A stretch of DNA of 64,000 nucleotides. It comes from Thermodesulfobacteriota bacterium. GTDB lineage: Bacteria > Desulfobacterota > Desulfobacteria > Desulfobacterales > Desulfosudaceae. Position numbers and translations under genes: made by a program. The notes below the pieces were generated by a model that did no database searches, was not told the DNA's origin, and worked only from the letters and a program-made list of their open reading frames with translations. Location: assembly GCA_040753795.1 (NCBI GenBank), contig JBFMDX010000022.1:1-64000 (forward strand), read 5' to 3'. Position 1 is the first letter of the stretch. The number at the start of each line of letters is the position of its first letter. Shown one piece after another: positions 52,081-60,434 of the stretch.

Positions 52081-54873
52081 TCATGCCGCCAGGGCCTCGT
52101 TCAATTCTTCCAGCAGAGCATCCGTCTGGTCGCCAAAGAGCTGCCACATCCTTCCCCGGCCGCCCTTGGCGTCAAAGGGGGTGTAGTCCAAGTCGTCTAC
52201 GCCCACATGAAAGCTGGCGGCTACATGGTCCTTGATCAGGCGCAGCCAGGCCATCTGCTCTTCGGTGAACTTTTGCCCGGCGCCGCCGTGCTTTTTAAAA
52301 ATCCAGTCCTTGAAATTTCTGTCCACGATGTGATTGTACGGGGTCAACTGACTGTCAATGCCGGTCACTCTCCGGATGAGGGAAACCAGGGCCGCCAGTT
52401 CACTTTTGGGGCTGTTGCCTTTTATCTCTTCCAACTGGGCATAGGCGTCCCACACATAATGGGGGGCCAGCAGGGGCTTTTCCCGTTTTAAAGTTTCCAG
52501 CACCTCCTTGATCATGGCATAGGTCAGTTCCCGGCGGCGATACGGCTGGTCGTAAAAAATGCTTAAGGCGATGATCTCGTTTTTATTTTTTTCAATATAG
52601 GCGGTAAAATCCTCGATCATTTGCTGGGCTTTTTCCGTGGAATAGCTGTCCCACTCGGCTTTGCGGAGTCTGTCCGGGTTGACCGTGTCGATGATCTGCT
52701 CATGGACTTTGCGCACATTTTCGATGTATTCGTTCAGCTCGCCGGTAAATACGGACGCGGCTTGACGCCGCAGGGCATCGAGTTCTTTTTCAATGTCCTG
52801 TTTGATTTCAGCCGGCGGAAACCCCGGTTTGGCCTGCTCGATTTTTGATTGCACCTTTTCGACGGTGTCCGGGTTGTAGGCATTAAGCAGGTCGCCGGCC
52901 GCCTGGTTGATGGTTTTGCCGCCTGAGAGTTTTTCAAACCAGGCCTTTTCGTCGTCAGTGAGCTGCCGGTGCAGGCGGATGAGGCGGTTGGCCAGAGAGG
53001 TAAACAGGTCTTCGTCCTGAACGCCCATGGCCACGGCCCCCAGCAGGTCCTTTAAGGGAATGCCGGGTTTGCGCTCCAGGGGTCGGGAGTCGGTTTTTTT
53101 GGATTTGGTGGCGCCCACGGCATCCACAATCACAAAATGGGTTTTGGTGTGGCGGGCCGTGCGGGAGACCTTTCTTAAATCGTCAAAGTTGAGGGTGCGG
53201 GTGCCCCGGCCCTTCATCTGCTCAAAATAGTTGCTGCTTTTCACATCCCGCATGAACAGCAGCACCTCCAGGGGCCTGACATCCGTGCCGGTGGCGATCA
53301 TGTCCACGGTCACGGCAATCCGCGGCGCCCAGGAGTTGCGGAAGCGGGTCAGGACCGACCGGGGATCTTCATCCGCCTTGTAGGTGATTTTTTTGCAGAA
53401 ATCATTGCCCTCGCCGAGCTCCTCGCGGATGATCTGGATAATATCGTCGGCGTGGCTGTCGGTCTTGGCAAAGACCAGGGTTTTGGGCACTTCAATTTTA
53501 CCGTTTTCATCCACGCGGTCCGGAAAAATGGTCGGCAGGGCCTCTTTATAGGCCCGGATAATCCGGCGGATCTGGCTGGGATTGACCACCTCCCTGTCCA
53601 GGTTGCCGGCGGTGTAGGCGAAATCATCGTCCAGTTGTTCCCAGCGTTTTTTGCGGCTCATCCGTTCCCGCTTGTCCACATATTCTTTGGCCTTGATGCT
53701 GGCGCCGGCTTTGGTGATTTCCGTTTCAATGGTGAAGACGTCATAGGGCACGTTCACCCCGTCCACCACCGAATCTTCATAGCTGTATTCGCTGACCACG
53801 TTTGCGTTGAAGAAGCCGAAGGTGCGCTTGTCGGGCGTGGCGGTCAGGCCCACCAGAAAGGCGTCAAAATATTCCAGCACCTGCTTCCACAGGTTGTAGA
53901 TGGAGCGGTGACACTCGTCAATGACGATAAAGTCAAACTGCTCCACCGGGTATCGGGGCGTGAAGGCCACGGGGACGGGTTCTTTTTTCTGCCATTGCCA
54001 GGCGGATTCGTTGGGATTTTCCAGCTCCGCGGCTTCATCCATTTCTTCGCCCTTTAAAATGGAATAAAGTCGCTGAATGGTGGAGATGCAGACCTGGCTG
54101 TCGGAGGCGATATAGCCCGAGTTCAGGCGCTGCACATTATAAAGCTCGGTGAATTTGCGGTTGTCGTCGGTGGGCTGGTATTTTAAAAATTCCTGCTCGG
54201 CCTGTTCGCCCAGGTTGCGGGTGTCTACCAGAAACAGGACGCGCCGGGCATGGGCGTGCTTTAACAGGCGATAAATAAAGGTGCAGGCGGTAAATGTTTT
54301 TCCGGCGCCGGTGGCCATCTGAATCAGGGCCCGAGGATGGTTGGTTTTTAATGACGCCTCCAGGTTCCGGATGGCCCTGATCTGGGCCGGACGCAAGCCT
54401 GCTTCATTGAGCGCGGGCATGTTTTCAAGCCGGGCCCGCAGGGTTTGCTTTTGTGTCTGCCATTCGGCCAGGGTTTCCGGCTGATAAAAATGAAACACCG
54501 GCCGGGAGCGGGGCCTGGGGTCCCGGTAATCGGTAAACCGGGTCAATACCCCGGTGCTTTCATACACAAACGGCAGGGGTTCCTGGTTGAGATTGTACTT
54601 TAACTTCGCCTGGGCATATGACGCGGACTGTTCTTCGTGAGTGGTAAGCCGTTCGCCTTCTTCTTCCCGCTTGGCCTCAATGACGCCGACGGGTTTTCCG
54701 TTTACAAACAGAACATAGTCGGCCGGGCCGATATCCGTCTGGTATTCCCAGACCGCCACGCCTTTGCCGGCCGACAGGTTCACCTTGTTTTTGGACTGCA
54801 CCACCCATCCGGCCGCGACCAGCATCCGGTCGATCTCGTCCCGCGCTTTTTGTTCCGGCGTCTGGTTTGTCAT
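52081..54873 (-). CDS. hsdR: type I restriction enzyme motor/nuclease subunit HsdR
   Basis: 930 residues of the EcoEI-like group. The N-terminal PD-(D/E)xK nuclease is GPADYVLFVNGKPVGVIEAK (D52, E66, K68). The SF2 translocase follows with Walker A MATGAGKT (186-193), DECH (319-322), VGLTATPDKRT and the motif VI region YFEQMKGRGTRTLNF. The C-terminal helical domain ends DALLEELNEALAA. With HsdS and HsdM it forms the restriction complex. Reads first in the R-S-(RAYT)-M order. Confidence 0.95.
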   Translation of the reverse strand: MTNQTPEQKARDEIDRMLVAAGWVVQSKNKVNLSAGKGVAVWEYQTDIGPADYVLFVNGKPVGVIEAKREEEGERLTTHEEQSASYAQAKLKYNLNQEPLPFVYESTGVLTRFTDYRDPRPRSRPVFHFYQPETLAEWQTQKQTLRARLENMPALNEAGLRPAQIRAIRNLEASLKTNHPRALIQMATGAGKTFTACTFIYRLLKHAHARRVLFLVDTRNLGEQAEQEFLKYQPTDDNRKFTELYNVQRLNSGYIASDSQVCISTIQRLYSILKGEEMDEAAELENPNESAWQWQKKEPVPVAFTPRYPVEQFDFIVIDECHRSIYNLWKQVLEYFDAFLVGLTATPDKRTFGFFNANVVSEYSYEDSVVDGVNVPYDVFTIETEITKAGASIKAKEYVDKRERMSRKKRWEQLDDDFAYTAGNLDREVVNPSQIRRIIRAYKEALPTIFPDRVDENGKIEVPKTLVFAKTDSHADDIIQIIREELGEGNDFCKKITYKADEDPRSVLTRFRNSWAPRIAVTVDMIATGTDVRPLEVLLFMRDVKSSNYFEQMKGRGTRTLNFDDLRKVSRTARHTKTHFVIVDAVGATKSKKTDSRPLERKPGIPLKDLLGAVAMGVQDEDLFTSLANRLIRLHRQLTDDEKAWFEKLSGGKTINQAAGDLLNAYNPDTVEKVQSKIEQAKPGFPPAEIKQDIEKELDALRRQAASVFTGELNEYIENVRKVHEQIIDTVNPDRLRKAEWDSYSTEKAQQMIEDFTAYIEKNKNEIIALSIFYDQPYRRRELTYAMIKEVLETLKREKPLLAPHYVWDAYAQLEEIKGNSPKSELAALVSLIRRVTGIDSQLTPYNHIVDRNFKDWIFKKHGGAGQKFTEEQMAWLRLIKDHVAASFHVGVDDLDYTPFDAKGGRGRMWQLFGDQTDALLEELNEALAA

Positions 54874-54899
54874 TTAGTGTACCGTTTAAGGTTTACTGC

Positions 54900-55142
54900 T
54901 TAAAACGGGATGTCTTTACTATCAAAATCACCGTCAACGTCATCGTAATCGTCAAAGTCATCATCAGAATCGTAAGGCATCATTTCCGCCATCAGATTGA
55001 AAAATACGCCCTGTGACTGGCATAAGTTCCTGATGATCCGGCTGTACGCCTCTTTTTCATTAAGATTTTTTGCTTTGGCCATGGCCTTTAAGGCAGCGGC
55101 CAGCTCTTTATCCAAACCCTCCATGATTTTATCCGCGTCCAT
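54900..55142 (-). CDS. small highly acidic protein upstream of hsdR
   Basis: 80 residues from ATG at 55142, with AGGAG eight bases upstream. The N-terminal half is helical (KIMEGLDKELAAALKAMAKA) and the C-terminal third is almost all Asp with aromatic and polar spacers (YDSDDDFDDYDDVDGD). It ends 26 bases before hsdR and is likely in its transcript. A DNA-mimic or regulatory role in the restriction system can be imagined from the charge, but nothing proves it. Confidence 0.65.
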   Translation of the reverse strand: MDADKIMEGLDKELAAALKAMAKAKNLNEKEAYSRIIRNLCQSQGVFFNLMAEMMPYDSDDDFDDYDDVDGDFDSKDIPF

Positions 55143-55280
55143 TTTTCTCTCCTTTTGTTTTTTTGGTGCCACTATTGTTATTAGACAGACAGAATGTCCC
55201 CATCCCATGTTTGTCTTTTTATCTATAATTTTGATTAATTACAAATGATTTGTGAGAAAAACGGGCTGGCTCTATGCCAT

Positions 55281-55952
55281 TTAATAATTCATTAATTTTT
55301 GCGCCAGGCGGTGAAGGTCCGGGTTCGCCAGGGCGGAAACTTTTTTCTTTACCGAACGGGAATAATATTCCCTTTCGGTTTTGGTTAACAGTTCGCCTTG
55401 CAGCTTCTTTTTAAACAGCTCCTTTTGCTTTGGCGAGAACAATTGGGACAGGGCATACTCAAGAGACAAATTCTCATATTGTTCCTTGATCTGTTTGGTC
55501 TTTTCAGCATCCTGCGCAAAATAATTTTTAAACGTTTCTTTTAAGCGTGAAGGATCAAACTGTTTGTTACCGAAGGAGACCGATTGATTATGGGCCAAAG
55601 CATTTTTCAGCTCCCGCAGACGATCAAGGTCTTGCCGCAAAAGACTTTTTTTAAATTGCTGCGCCCATACAAAAGAAAAATGATGGTGTTGATACAAGGC
55701 TAACGATAATAACGACAGGAATCGCAGGCTTTTTTGTTCCCCGCTTTTTGTCGTATTTTTCATGACCTGGTCGTAATTAAAAGCGGGTTCTTTAACGGCA
55801 TTGGCCAGCAAAACAGGGAAGCCTTCCCACAATCGGGTATCGTTGCTTTTAACAACCTCGGCAAGCGTTTGATTAACATCAAAATCTTCCGTTGTTTCCA
55901 TAACTGAAAAACCAAGGCGGTTTAAATCTTTTAGCAAGGTTTTTTTAACCAT
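55281..55952 (-). CDS. uncharacterised protein paired with a nucleotidyltransferase remnant
   Basis: 223 residues, overlapping the remnant upstream by eight bases (ATGGTTAA). All-helical, Lys- and Leu-rich; RELKNALAHNQSV recalls the HEPN-type R/K-N-x3-H motif but with Lys in place of Arg. The C-terminal block LLTKTEREYYSRSVKKKVSA followed by LANPDLHRLAQKL is one I recall from many unrelated bacterial proteins. It may be the toxin-like or partner half of a nucleotidyltransferase pair. Function not assigned. Confidence 0.6.
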   Translation of the reverse strand: MVKKTLLKDLNRLGFSVMETTEDFDVNQTLAEVVKSNDTRLWEGFPVLLANAVKEPAFNYDQVMKNTTKSGEQKSLRFLSLLSLALYQHHHFSFVWAQQFKKSLLRQDLDRLRELKNALAHNQSVSFGNKQFDPSRLKETFKNYFAQDAEKTKQIKEQYENLSLEYALSQLFSPKQKELFKKKLQGELLTKTEREYYSRSVKKKVSALANPDLHRLAQKLMNY

Positions 55953-56344
55953 AAAGCTTCTCGTCTTTAAGGATGCTTATAAAACGCTCCAGATGCCTGG
56001 TGATGCGACCTTCAGAAATGTCATAACCGGCCGTTTCCCTGAAGTGGCGTTCAAGGCGTTTGATATCCATTTTCCCCTTACGTGCTTTCACCAGCATCAA
56101 ACAGTCTTCAAAATCAACCCCTGTCCCGCGAAAGAGCTTGCTGACCACCAGGTCATACTCATTCAAAATGCCGATGCTCCTTCTCGTTTGGTACTAAAAA
56201 ATCGACATCTTTGGTCGAGGCTTTAATATCCAGCAAGGTTAATGCTGTCCCTCCGCAGGCAATCAGGTGCACCTTGCGTTTAAGGAACCCGTTCCACTGC
56301 CCCAATACACTAAGCAGGGTTTGCTTGTTAAGCCTGTAATCCAT
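55945..56344 (-). pseudogene. nucleotidyltransferase (DUF6036/AbiEii-like) gene broken by internal deletion
   Basis: The first part (ATG at 56344) encodes MDYRLNKQTLLSVLGQWNGF, ACGGTALTLLDIKASTKDVD and FLVPNEKEHRHFE, the GG-S-DxD active-site region of a minimal nucleotidyltransferase. It stops at 56159. In another frame the sequence goes straight on with LNEYDLVVSKLFRGTGVDFE and DCLMLVKARKG, the C-terminal part of the same family. From memory of family members about 60-70 middle residues are missing, and the join is out of frame, so the gene is inactivated. Confidence 0.7.
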
Positions 56345-56357
56345 GTGTTGTACCAAT

Positions 56358-56377
56358 AAATACAAAAAATTGTATTT
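56358..56377. promoter_or_regulatory. inverted repeat AAATACAA-N4-TTGTATTT
   Basis: Perfect 8-base arms just upstream of the nucleotidyltransferase start. A second inverted repeat, ATTGTAT-N6-ATACAAT (56391-56410), overlaps the -10 box. The half-sites match those in front of the mobile mystery A gene (59004-59027). Confidence 0.5.
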
Positions 56378-56400
56378 TTATACTAAATAAATTGTATTTT

Positions 56401-56429
56401 TTTATACAATATATGGTTGGCTTTGTCAA
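56401..56429 (-). promoter_or_regulatory. strong promoter of the nucleotidyltransferase remnant
   Basis: On the minus strand TTGACA (56429-56424), exactly 17 bases, TATAAA (56406-56401): perfect -35 and five of six in the -10. Expected start near 56395. Confidence 0.65.
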
Positions 56430-56499
56430 GCATTTTAACGCTGGGGGGTATTTGTACGGAACCAGGTTGTATTGTGTTTTTGGCGTAACCCTGCACCCG

Positions 56500-56527
56500 G
56501 TAGAGACAAGGCATGCTTTGTCTCTAC
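56500..56527. repeat. 28-bp palindrome, copy 5 (one mismatch)
   Basis: As the other copies but with T for C in GCATGCTTTG. It carries the stop codon (TAG) that ends the gene fragment next to it. Confidence 0.92.
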
Positions 56528-56632
56528 TCCACCATGTCGATGCGGCGGAACAGGTTGGCGATCAGCGGGTTGCGGCGTTTGGAAACATTGCCCTGGCGCA
56601 GATCGTCCAGGCGCGGGCCGATATGAATGCGC
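56528..56632 (-). pseudogene. gene fragment, C-terminal piece of a RecG-like/AlbA_2-type regulator
   Basis: About 35 codons open on the minus strand, reading RIHIGPRLDDLRQGNV and SKRRNPLIANLFRRIDMVE. The S-RRNPLIAxLxxRIxxVE pattern is characteristic of the C-terminal domain of COG2865-type proteins (AlbA_2 plus ATPase-like domain), where a GRGI sequence normally follows. Here a stop formed by the 28-bp palindrome follows, and the peptidase gene cuts the other end. A leftover of a larger gene. Confidence 0.55.
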
Positions 56633-56633
56633 G

Positions 56634-57821
56634 TCAGACGATGATGATCTCTTCCGGTGCGGTCGTCAGCGACACCAGGCCGGCTTTCGTGACCAGGTGA
56701 GTGTTTTCGATGCCGACCACGCCCTTGCCCGGGAAAATCAGCTTGGGTTCCAGGGCGATGATCATGTTTTCGGCCAGGGCCAGGGTCTGGCCTTTGGCCA
56801 GAAAGGGGAATTCGTCCATCTCGGTGCCGACCCCGTGGCCCACGAAGCGGATCCGTTTCTTGCCCACGCCCATGAAATTTTTCTCATACCCCAGTTCGGT
56901 GGCCCGGCCCAGGGCCAGGTCATAGAGCTTTCCGGCGGGCGTTCCGGGTACGGCCGCCGCCATGACCGTTTTCTGCACGTCCAGCATGGCCTGGTGGGCC
57001 CGGAGAAGCTCGTCGGGCAGGCCGCCCAGGGCGAAAATCCGGGTATGATCGGCCAGGTAACCCATATAGGCAAAAGCGATATCCACCAGCACCGGTTCTC
57101 CCGGCCGGATCGGCTTGAGGCTTCCGCCCTGGGGAAAAGCCGGGCTCATGCCGGGGCCGCCGGTGGGCGAAGACAGGCTGCTGACCACGCCGGCCGAATC
57201 CCCGGCCATGATATGACCGTAAAACATGTCCGCCCCCCACAGCCGCATGCGGATCAGGCCCTGGTGGCCCAGGCGCCGGGCTTCGGCCTCCACCCGGCCG
57301 GAAAACTCCAGTTCGCTGATTCCGGGCTTCAGGGCCTCCGGCACAAAGGCATCCAGTTGATCGGCCAGGGCTGCGGCCTGCCGGATCTTTTCCACTTCAT
57401 AAGCCGACTTGACCGCCCGCTGCAGCCTGACCAGGCCGGAAACATCAACGCATTTTATCCCCGGGAACAACTCCACGAGCTTCAGATACATCTCGGCTGA
57501 AATTACATCCAGCTCCAGCCCCAGCACACCGGGCACGGTCCGGATGATTCCCGGGATCTCCTGGAGCCGGTCGATCTCCACGATCCGGGCCAGGGGCGAC
57601 TCGGCCCTGGCCCGATCCGCGTCCTTGCGGACCATCAGCACCGGCTCGCCTTCGGCCGGCACATGAAGATAAGCCTGCTGGACGGTACCGGAATAGTAAA
57701 ACAGGTCGGCGCTCTGCATCAGCAGCGCGGCATCCATACCGGCCGCGGCCAGAGCCTGCTGCAGCCGCCGGATGCGGTCATTGATCTCGGAAAGAGGGGT
57801 ATAAGTCGCTTTGATATCCAT
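56634..57821 (-). CDS. M24-family Xaa-Pro peptidase
   Basis: 395 residues with the creatinase-type N-terminal domain and a pita-bread catalytic domain. Metal ligands are visible in order: D in VLVDIAFAYMGYLADHTRIF (both Asp), H in FVGHGVGTEMDEFPFL, E in MIIALEPKLIFPGKGVVGIE (both Glu). Likely a cytosolic Xaa-Pro dipeptidase or aminopeptidase (PepQ/PepP-like). No partner gene. Confidence 0.9.
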   Translation of the reverse strand: MDIKATYTPLSEINDRIRRLQQALAAAGMDAALLMQSADLFYYSGTVQQAYLHVPAEGEPVLMVRKDADRARAESPLARIVEIDRLQEIPGIIRTVPGVLGLELDVISAEMYLKLVELFPGIKCVDVSGLVRLQRAVKSAYEVEKIRQAAALADQLDAFVPEALKPGISELEFSGRVEAEARRLGHQGLIRMRLWGADMFYGHIMAGDSAGVVSSLSSPTGGPGMSPAFPQGGSLKPIRPGEPVLVDIAFAYMGYLADHTRIFALGGLPDELLRAHQAMLDVQKTVMAAAVPGTPAGKLYDLALGRATELGYEKNFMGVGKKRIRFVGHGVGTEMDEFPFLAKGQTLALAENMIIALEPKLIFPGKGVVGIENTHLVTKAGLVSLTTAPEEIIIV

Positions 57822-57894
57822 AAAAACGATCCGGATTTGAGAGTATCTGTTATATGGTCATATGCTTTTTCGGTTAAGTGAGTTTCATTTTCAC

Positions 57895-58482
57895 TTACGA
57901 CTTGGCAAACGCCAAAAGGGAAGTGTACCTGCCGTTGTCCGCCTCCTGAAGGGCTTTGATATATCTGCCCCTGGTTTCACCCGGACTCGATAAATCCCGT
58001 CCGCCCCAGGTGAAGGCCGGCCCGTGAAGAACATTTTCTAAAAAAAGATCCGTCATGATGCGCGCGTGGCGTCCGTTGCCATTGGAAAAGGGGTGAATCC
58101 ACACCAGTCGATGATGAAAACGCACCGCCATTTCTTCAGGCCCTTCACTTTTTGACTGGATCCACACGGGCACATCGGCAAACATGTTGTCAAGACACCT
58201 GGGGACCTCCTGCCATGATACGCCGATGTTTTTATCAGACCTGCGAAATCGCCCCGCCCATTTCCAGACATTGCCGAACATTTTTTTGTGCAGTTTTTTG
58301 ACGAACTGCTCATTTAGAATATCGACCGGTTTTATTCTGGCAACCCAGTCCAACGCCTCAATAATGTTATCCTGTTCCCAGCGATTCAATTCGCCTTGAG
58401 TCGTTATGTGGGTAAGCAGCAAGCCGTCCGCCTCATCCGGATCAATGGGGGTGGCATCTTCCGGATATGTGAAATCAATCAT
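57895..58482 (-). CDS. mobile mystery protein B, Fic-family
   Basis: 195 residues from ATG at 58482, overlapping the A gene by eight bases (ATGATTGA). The Fic motif is H130-PFSNGNGRHAR, with Asn where most Fic enzymes have Asp. WKWAGRFRRSDKNIGVSWQE is the other conserved segment of this family, which is always found beside mobile mystery protein A. The pair behaves like a toxin-antitoxin-type mobile cassette; the biochemical target is unknown. Confidence 0.9.
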   Translation of the reverse strand: MIDFTYPEDATPIDPDEADGLLLTHITTQGELNRWEQDNIIEALDWVARIKPVDILNEQFVKKLHKKMFGNVWKWAGRFRRSDKNIGVSWQEVPRCLDNMFADVPVWIQSKSEGPEEMAVRFHHRLVWIHPFSNGNGRHARIMTDLFLENVLHGPAFTWGGRDLSSPGETRGRYIKALQEADNGRYTSLLAFAKS

Positions 58483-58942
58483 TATGGTCGTCCCAGAGCG
58501 TTGCGGGAAGCGTCCGTATGAGTTCATCCGCCAGGGCCGACAGGACCCGGGCGTTCTCCTTCCTGCTGAGCGCCTGTTTCTCCAGTCGCATCGTTTGGGA
58601 AGCCTTGGAAAGGCGCTTGATGGCGACCCGTTGTGCCTGACGGGCGACCGTCTCCTCCAGGCTTGTCCGCGGCACAAACCCGTAAACAAAAACGCAATCA
58701 AGACTATCGGCGATGCGGCGCATGGTTTTGATGGTGACCGAACCCGACAGTTCTTCTTTCTCGATACGCGCTACCGCCTGCTGAGCGACGCCGAGCCGTT
58801 CGGCCAATTGCCTGGCGGTCATCCCCAGGGCGCCGCGGATAGCGCGGATCCAGCCTTTCGGCGGCGCCACAGCGTTACGCAGAGGGCTGAAACGTTCTAA
58901 AGAGACATCAAGCTGCTCTCTTATCAATTTCTTTTTATCCAT
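58475..58942 (-). CDS. mobile mystery protein A, HTH regulator
   Basis: 155 residues. The helix-turn-helix is MTARQLAERLGVAQQAVARI followed by EKEELSGSVTIKTMRRIADS, an XRE-type domain. The remainder is helical and specific to the family. Its start lies about 30 bases from the first of two AT-rich palindromes, fitting autoregulation. Encoded first, with the Fic partner coupled behind it. Confidence 0.9.
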   Translation of the reverse strand: MDKKKLIREQLDVSLERFSPLRNAVAPPKGWIRAIRGALGMTARQLAERLGVAQQAVARIEKEELSGSVTIKTMRRIADSLDCVFVYGFVPRTSLEETVARQAQRVAIKRLSKASQTMRLEKQALSRKENARVLSALADELIRTLPATLWDDHND

Positions 58943-58970
58943 GGTCGTTATCCTTGTTATTCAGCAAAAT

Positions 58971-59027
58971 AAATACAACATATATGTTGTGCATTTGTCA
59001 AGGAAATACAACATTTATATTGTATTT
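58971..59027. promoter_or_regulatory. double operator/promoter of the mobile mystery pair
   Basis: Two related palindromes lie 33 bases apart: AAATACAACATATATGTTGT (58971-58990, inner 16 bases perfect) and AAATACAA-N8-TTGTATTT (59004-59027). On the minus strand TTGACA (59001-58996) lies between them with a weak TTGTAT 17 bases on. Spacing of about three helical turns suits cooperative binding by the HTH protein. Confidence 0.6.
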
Positions 59028-59173
59028 TTAAGGGTAACGGGATAAAGGGGACACGCCACCTTAACAGAGATCTTGCTCATATCCCAGGCTGCCGCTTTCA
59101 GCCGCTTCTGGTAAACCCGAGTGCCCGGAGTGATGACATCCTGATTTTTTTTCCAATAGACATTACCAAACAA

Positions 59174-60346
59174 CTACCTTCTGACCACCAAGGCCACGGC
59201 TTCGCCGCCGCCCAGGCACAGGGTGGCCAGGCCGGTCTTTTTGTCCTGGCGCTGCATTTCGTATAGCAGGGTCACCAGCACCCGGCAGCCGCTGGCGCCG
59301 ATGGGATGACCCAGGGCGACGCTGCCGCCGTTGACGTTGACCCTGGCCGGGTCCAGACCCAGTTCCCGCATGACCGCCACCGTTGATCCGGAAAAGGCCT
59401 CGTTGACTTCAAACAGGTCTACCCGGTCAATGGCGATGCCCTCTTTCTTGAGGCACTTGGGAATGGCGCCGATGGGCGCCACCAGCACGTACTTCATATC
59501 CAGGCCGAAGGAGGCCTGGGCCCCGACCGTGGCCATGATGGTGCATCCCAGGGCCTCGGCTTTTTCCCGGGACATGACCACGACCGCGGCGGCGCCGTCG
59601 CTGATGATGGAGGCGTTGCCGGCGGTGGCCGTACCGTTCTTCTGGAAAGCCGGCTTCATGGCCGCCAGGGCCTCGTAGCTGGTTTCCCGGGGGCACTCGT
59701 CTTGCACGAAAAGCGTCGTCCCCTTTTTGCCGGGCACCTCGACCGGCATGATCTCCGCTTCAAACCGGCCGGCGGCCATGGCCGCCAGGGTCCGGCGGTA
59801 GGACTCGGCCGCGTAGCGGTCCTGGTCCTCCCGGCTGACGTTATACTTTTCGGCGCAAAGATCGTTGGAAATGCCCATGTGAAAATCATTGACGATATCC
59901 CAGAGGCCGTCATTGAGCATGTGATCCTTGAGTTCGCCGCCGCCCATGCGATAGCCGAAGCGCGCTTTTTCAAGATAAAAAGGGGCCCGGCTCATGTTCT
60001 CCATGCCGCCGGCCACCACCACCTCGGCGTCGCCGGTCTGAATGGCCTGGGCCGCCAGCATGACGGTTTTCAGGGCCGAGCCGCAAACCTTGTTGACGGT
60101 AATGCACTGCACTTCCCAGGGCATGCCGGCGGCCACGGCGGCCTGCCGGGCCGGGTTCTGGCCGTAGCCGCAGGGCAGCACCATGCCCATCATCACCTCA
60201 TCCACCGCCGCTTTCTCGATGCCGGCCCGGCGCACGGCCTCGGCAATGACCAGACCGCCCAGCCGCGTGGCCCCGATGCCGGCCAGCGTCCCGTTAAATG
60301 ACCCCAGCGGGGTCCGTACCGCGCTGACAATGACCGCTTCTTTCAT
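59174..60346 (-). CDS. acetyl-CoA acetyltransferase (thiolase)
   Basis: 390 residues. The acyl-enzyme Cys is C88 in CITVNKVCGSALKTVM. NGGSVALGHPIGASGCRVLV supplies the catalytic His, and the second Cys is in ATLCLGGGEAVALVV. Degradative or biosynthetic thiolases cannot be told apart by sequence alone. It lies far from the acyl-CoA cluster; no adjacent beta-oxidation gene. Confidence 0.93.
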   Translation of the reverse strand: MKEAVIVSAVRTPLGSFNGTLAGIGATRLGGLVIAEAVRRAGIEKAAVDEVMMGMVLPCGYGQNPARQAAVAAGMPWEVQCITVNKVCGSALKTVMLAAQAIQTGDAEVVVAGGMENMSRAPFYLEKARFGYRMGGGELKDHMLNDGLWDIVNDFHMGISNDLCAEKYNVSREDQDRYAAESYRRTLAAMAAGRFEAEIMPVEVPGKKGTTLFVQDECPRETSYEALAAMKPAFQKNGTATAGNASIISDGAAAVVVMSREKAEALGCTIMATVGAQASFGLDMKYVLVAPIGAIPKCLKKEGIAIDRVDLFEVNEAFSGSTVAVMRELGLDPARVNVNGGSVALGHPIGASGCRVLVTLLYEMQRQDKKTGLATLCLGGGEAVALVVRR

Positions 60347-60396
60347 GTTTTCACCTTATCCGATTAAATTTTAACGCTAAAAAATGTCCAATATCA

Positions 60397-60434
60397 CACC
60401 CTCGAACCCTCGGCCCCTTGAATCCTTGGACCCT
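60397..60434. repeat. CTCGAACCCT-type imperfect tandem tract
   Basis: CCCTCGAACCCTCGGCCCC then TTGAATCCTTGGACCCTC: loosely repeated 8-10 base units just after the adaptor gene stop. Same style of low-complexity intergenic tract as at 14173 and 29307, with different sequence. Confidence 0.5.

Noticed and set aside
49995-56527. Repeated 28-bp palindromes considered as a CRISPR array.
   Set aside because: Copies are irregularly spaced, two-fold symmetrical and one lies in a coding sequence; no cas genes are present.
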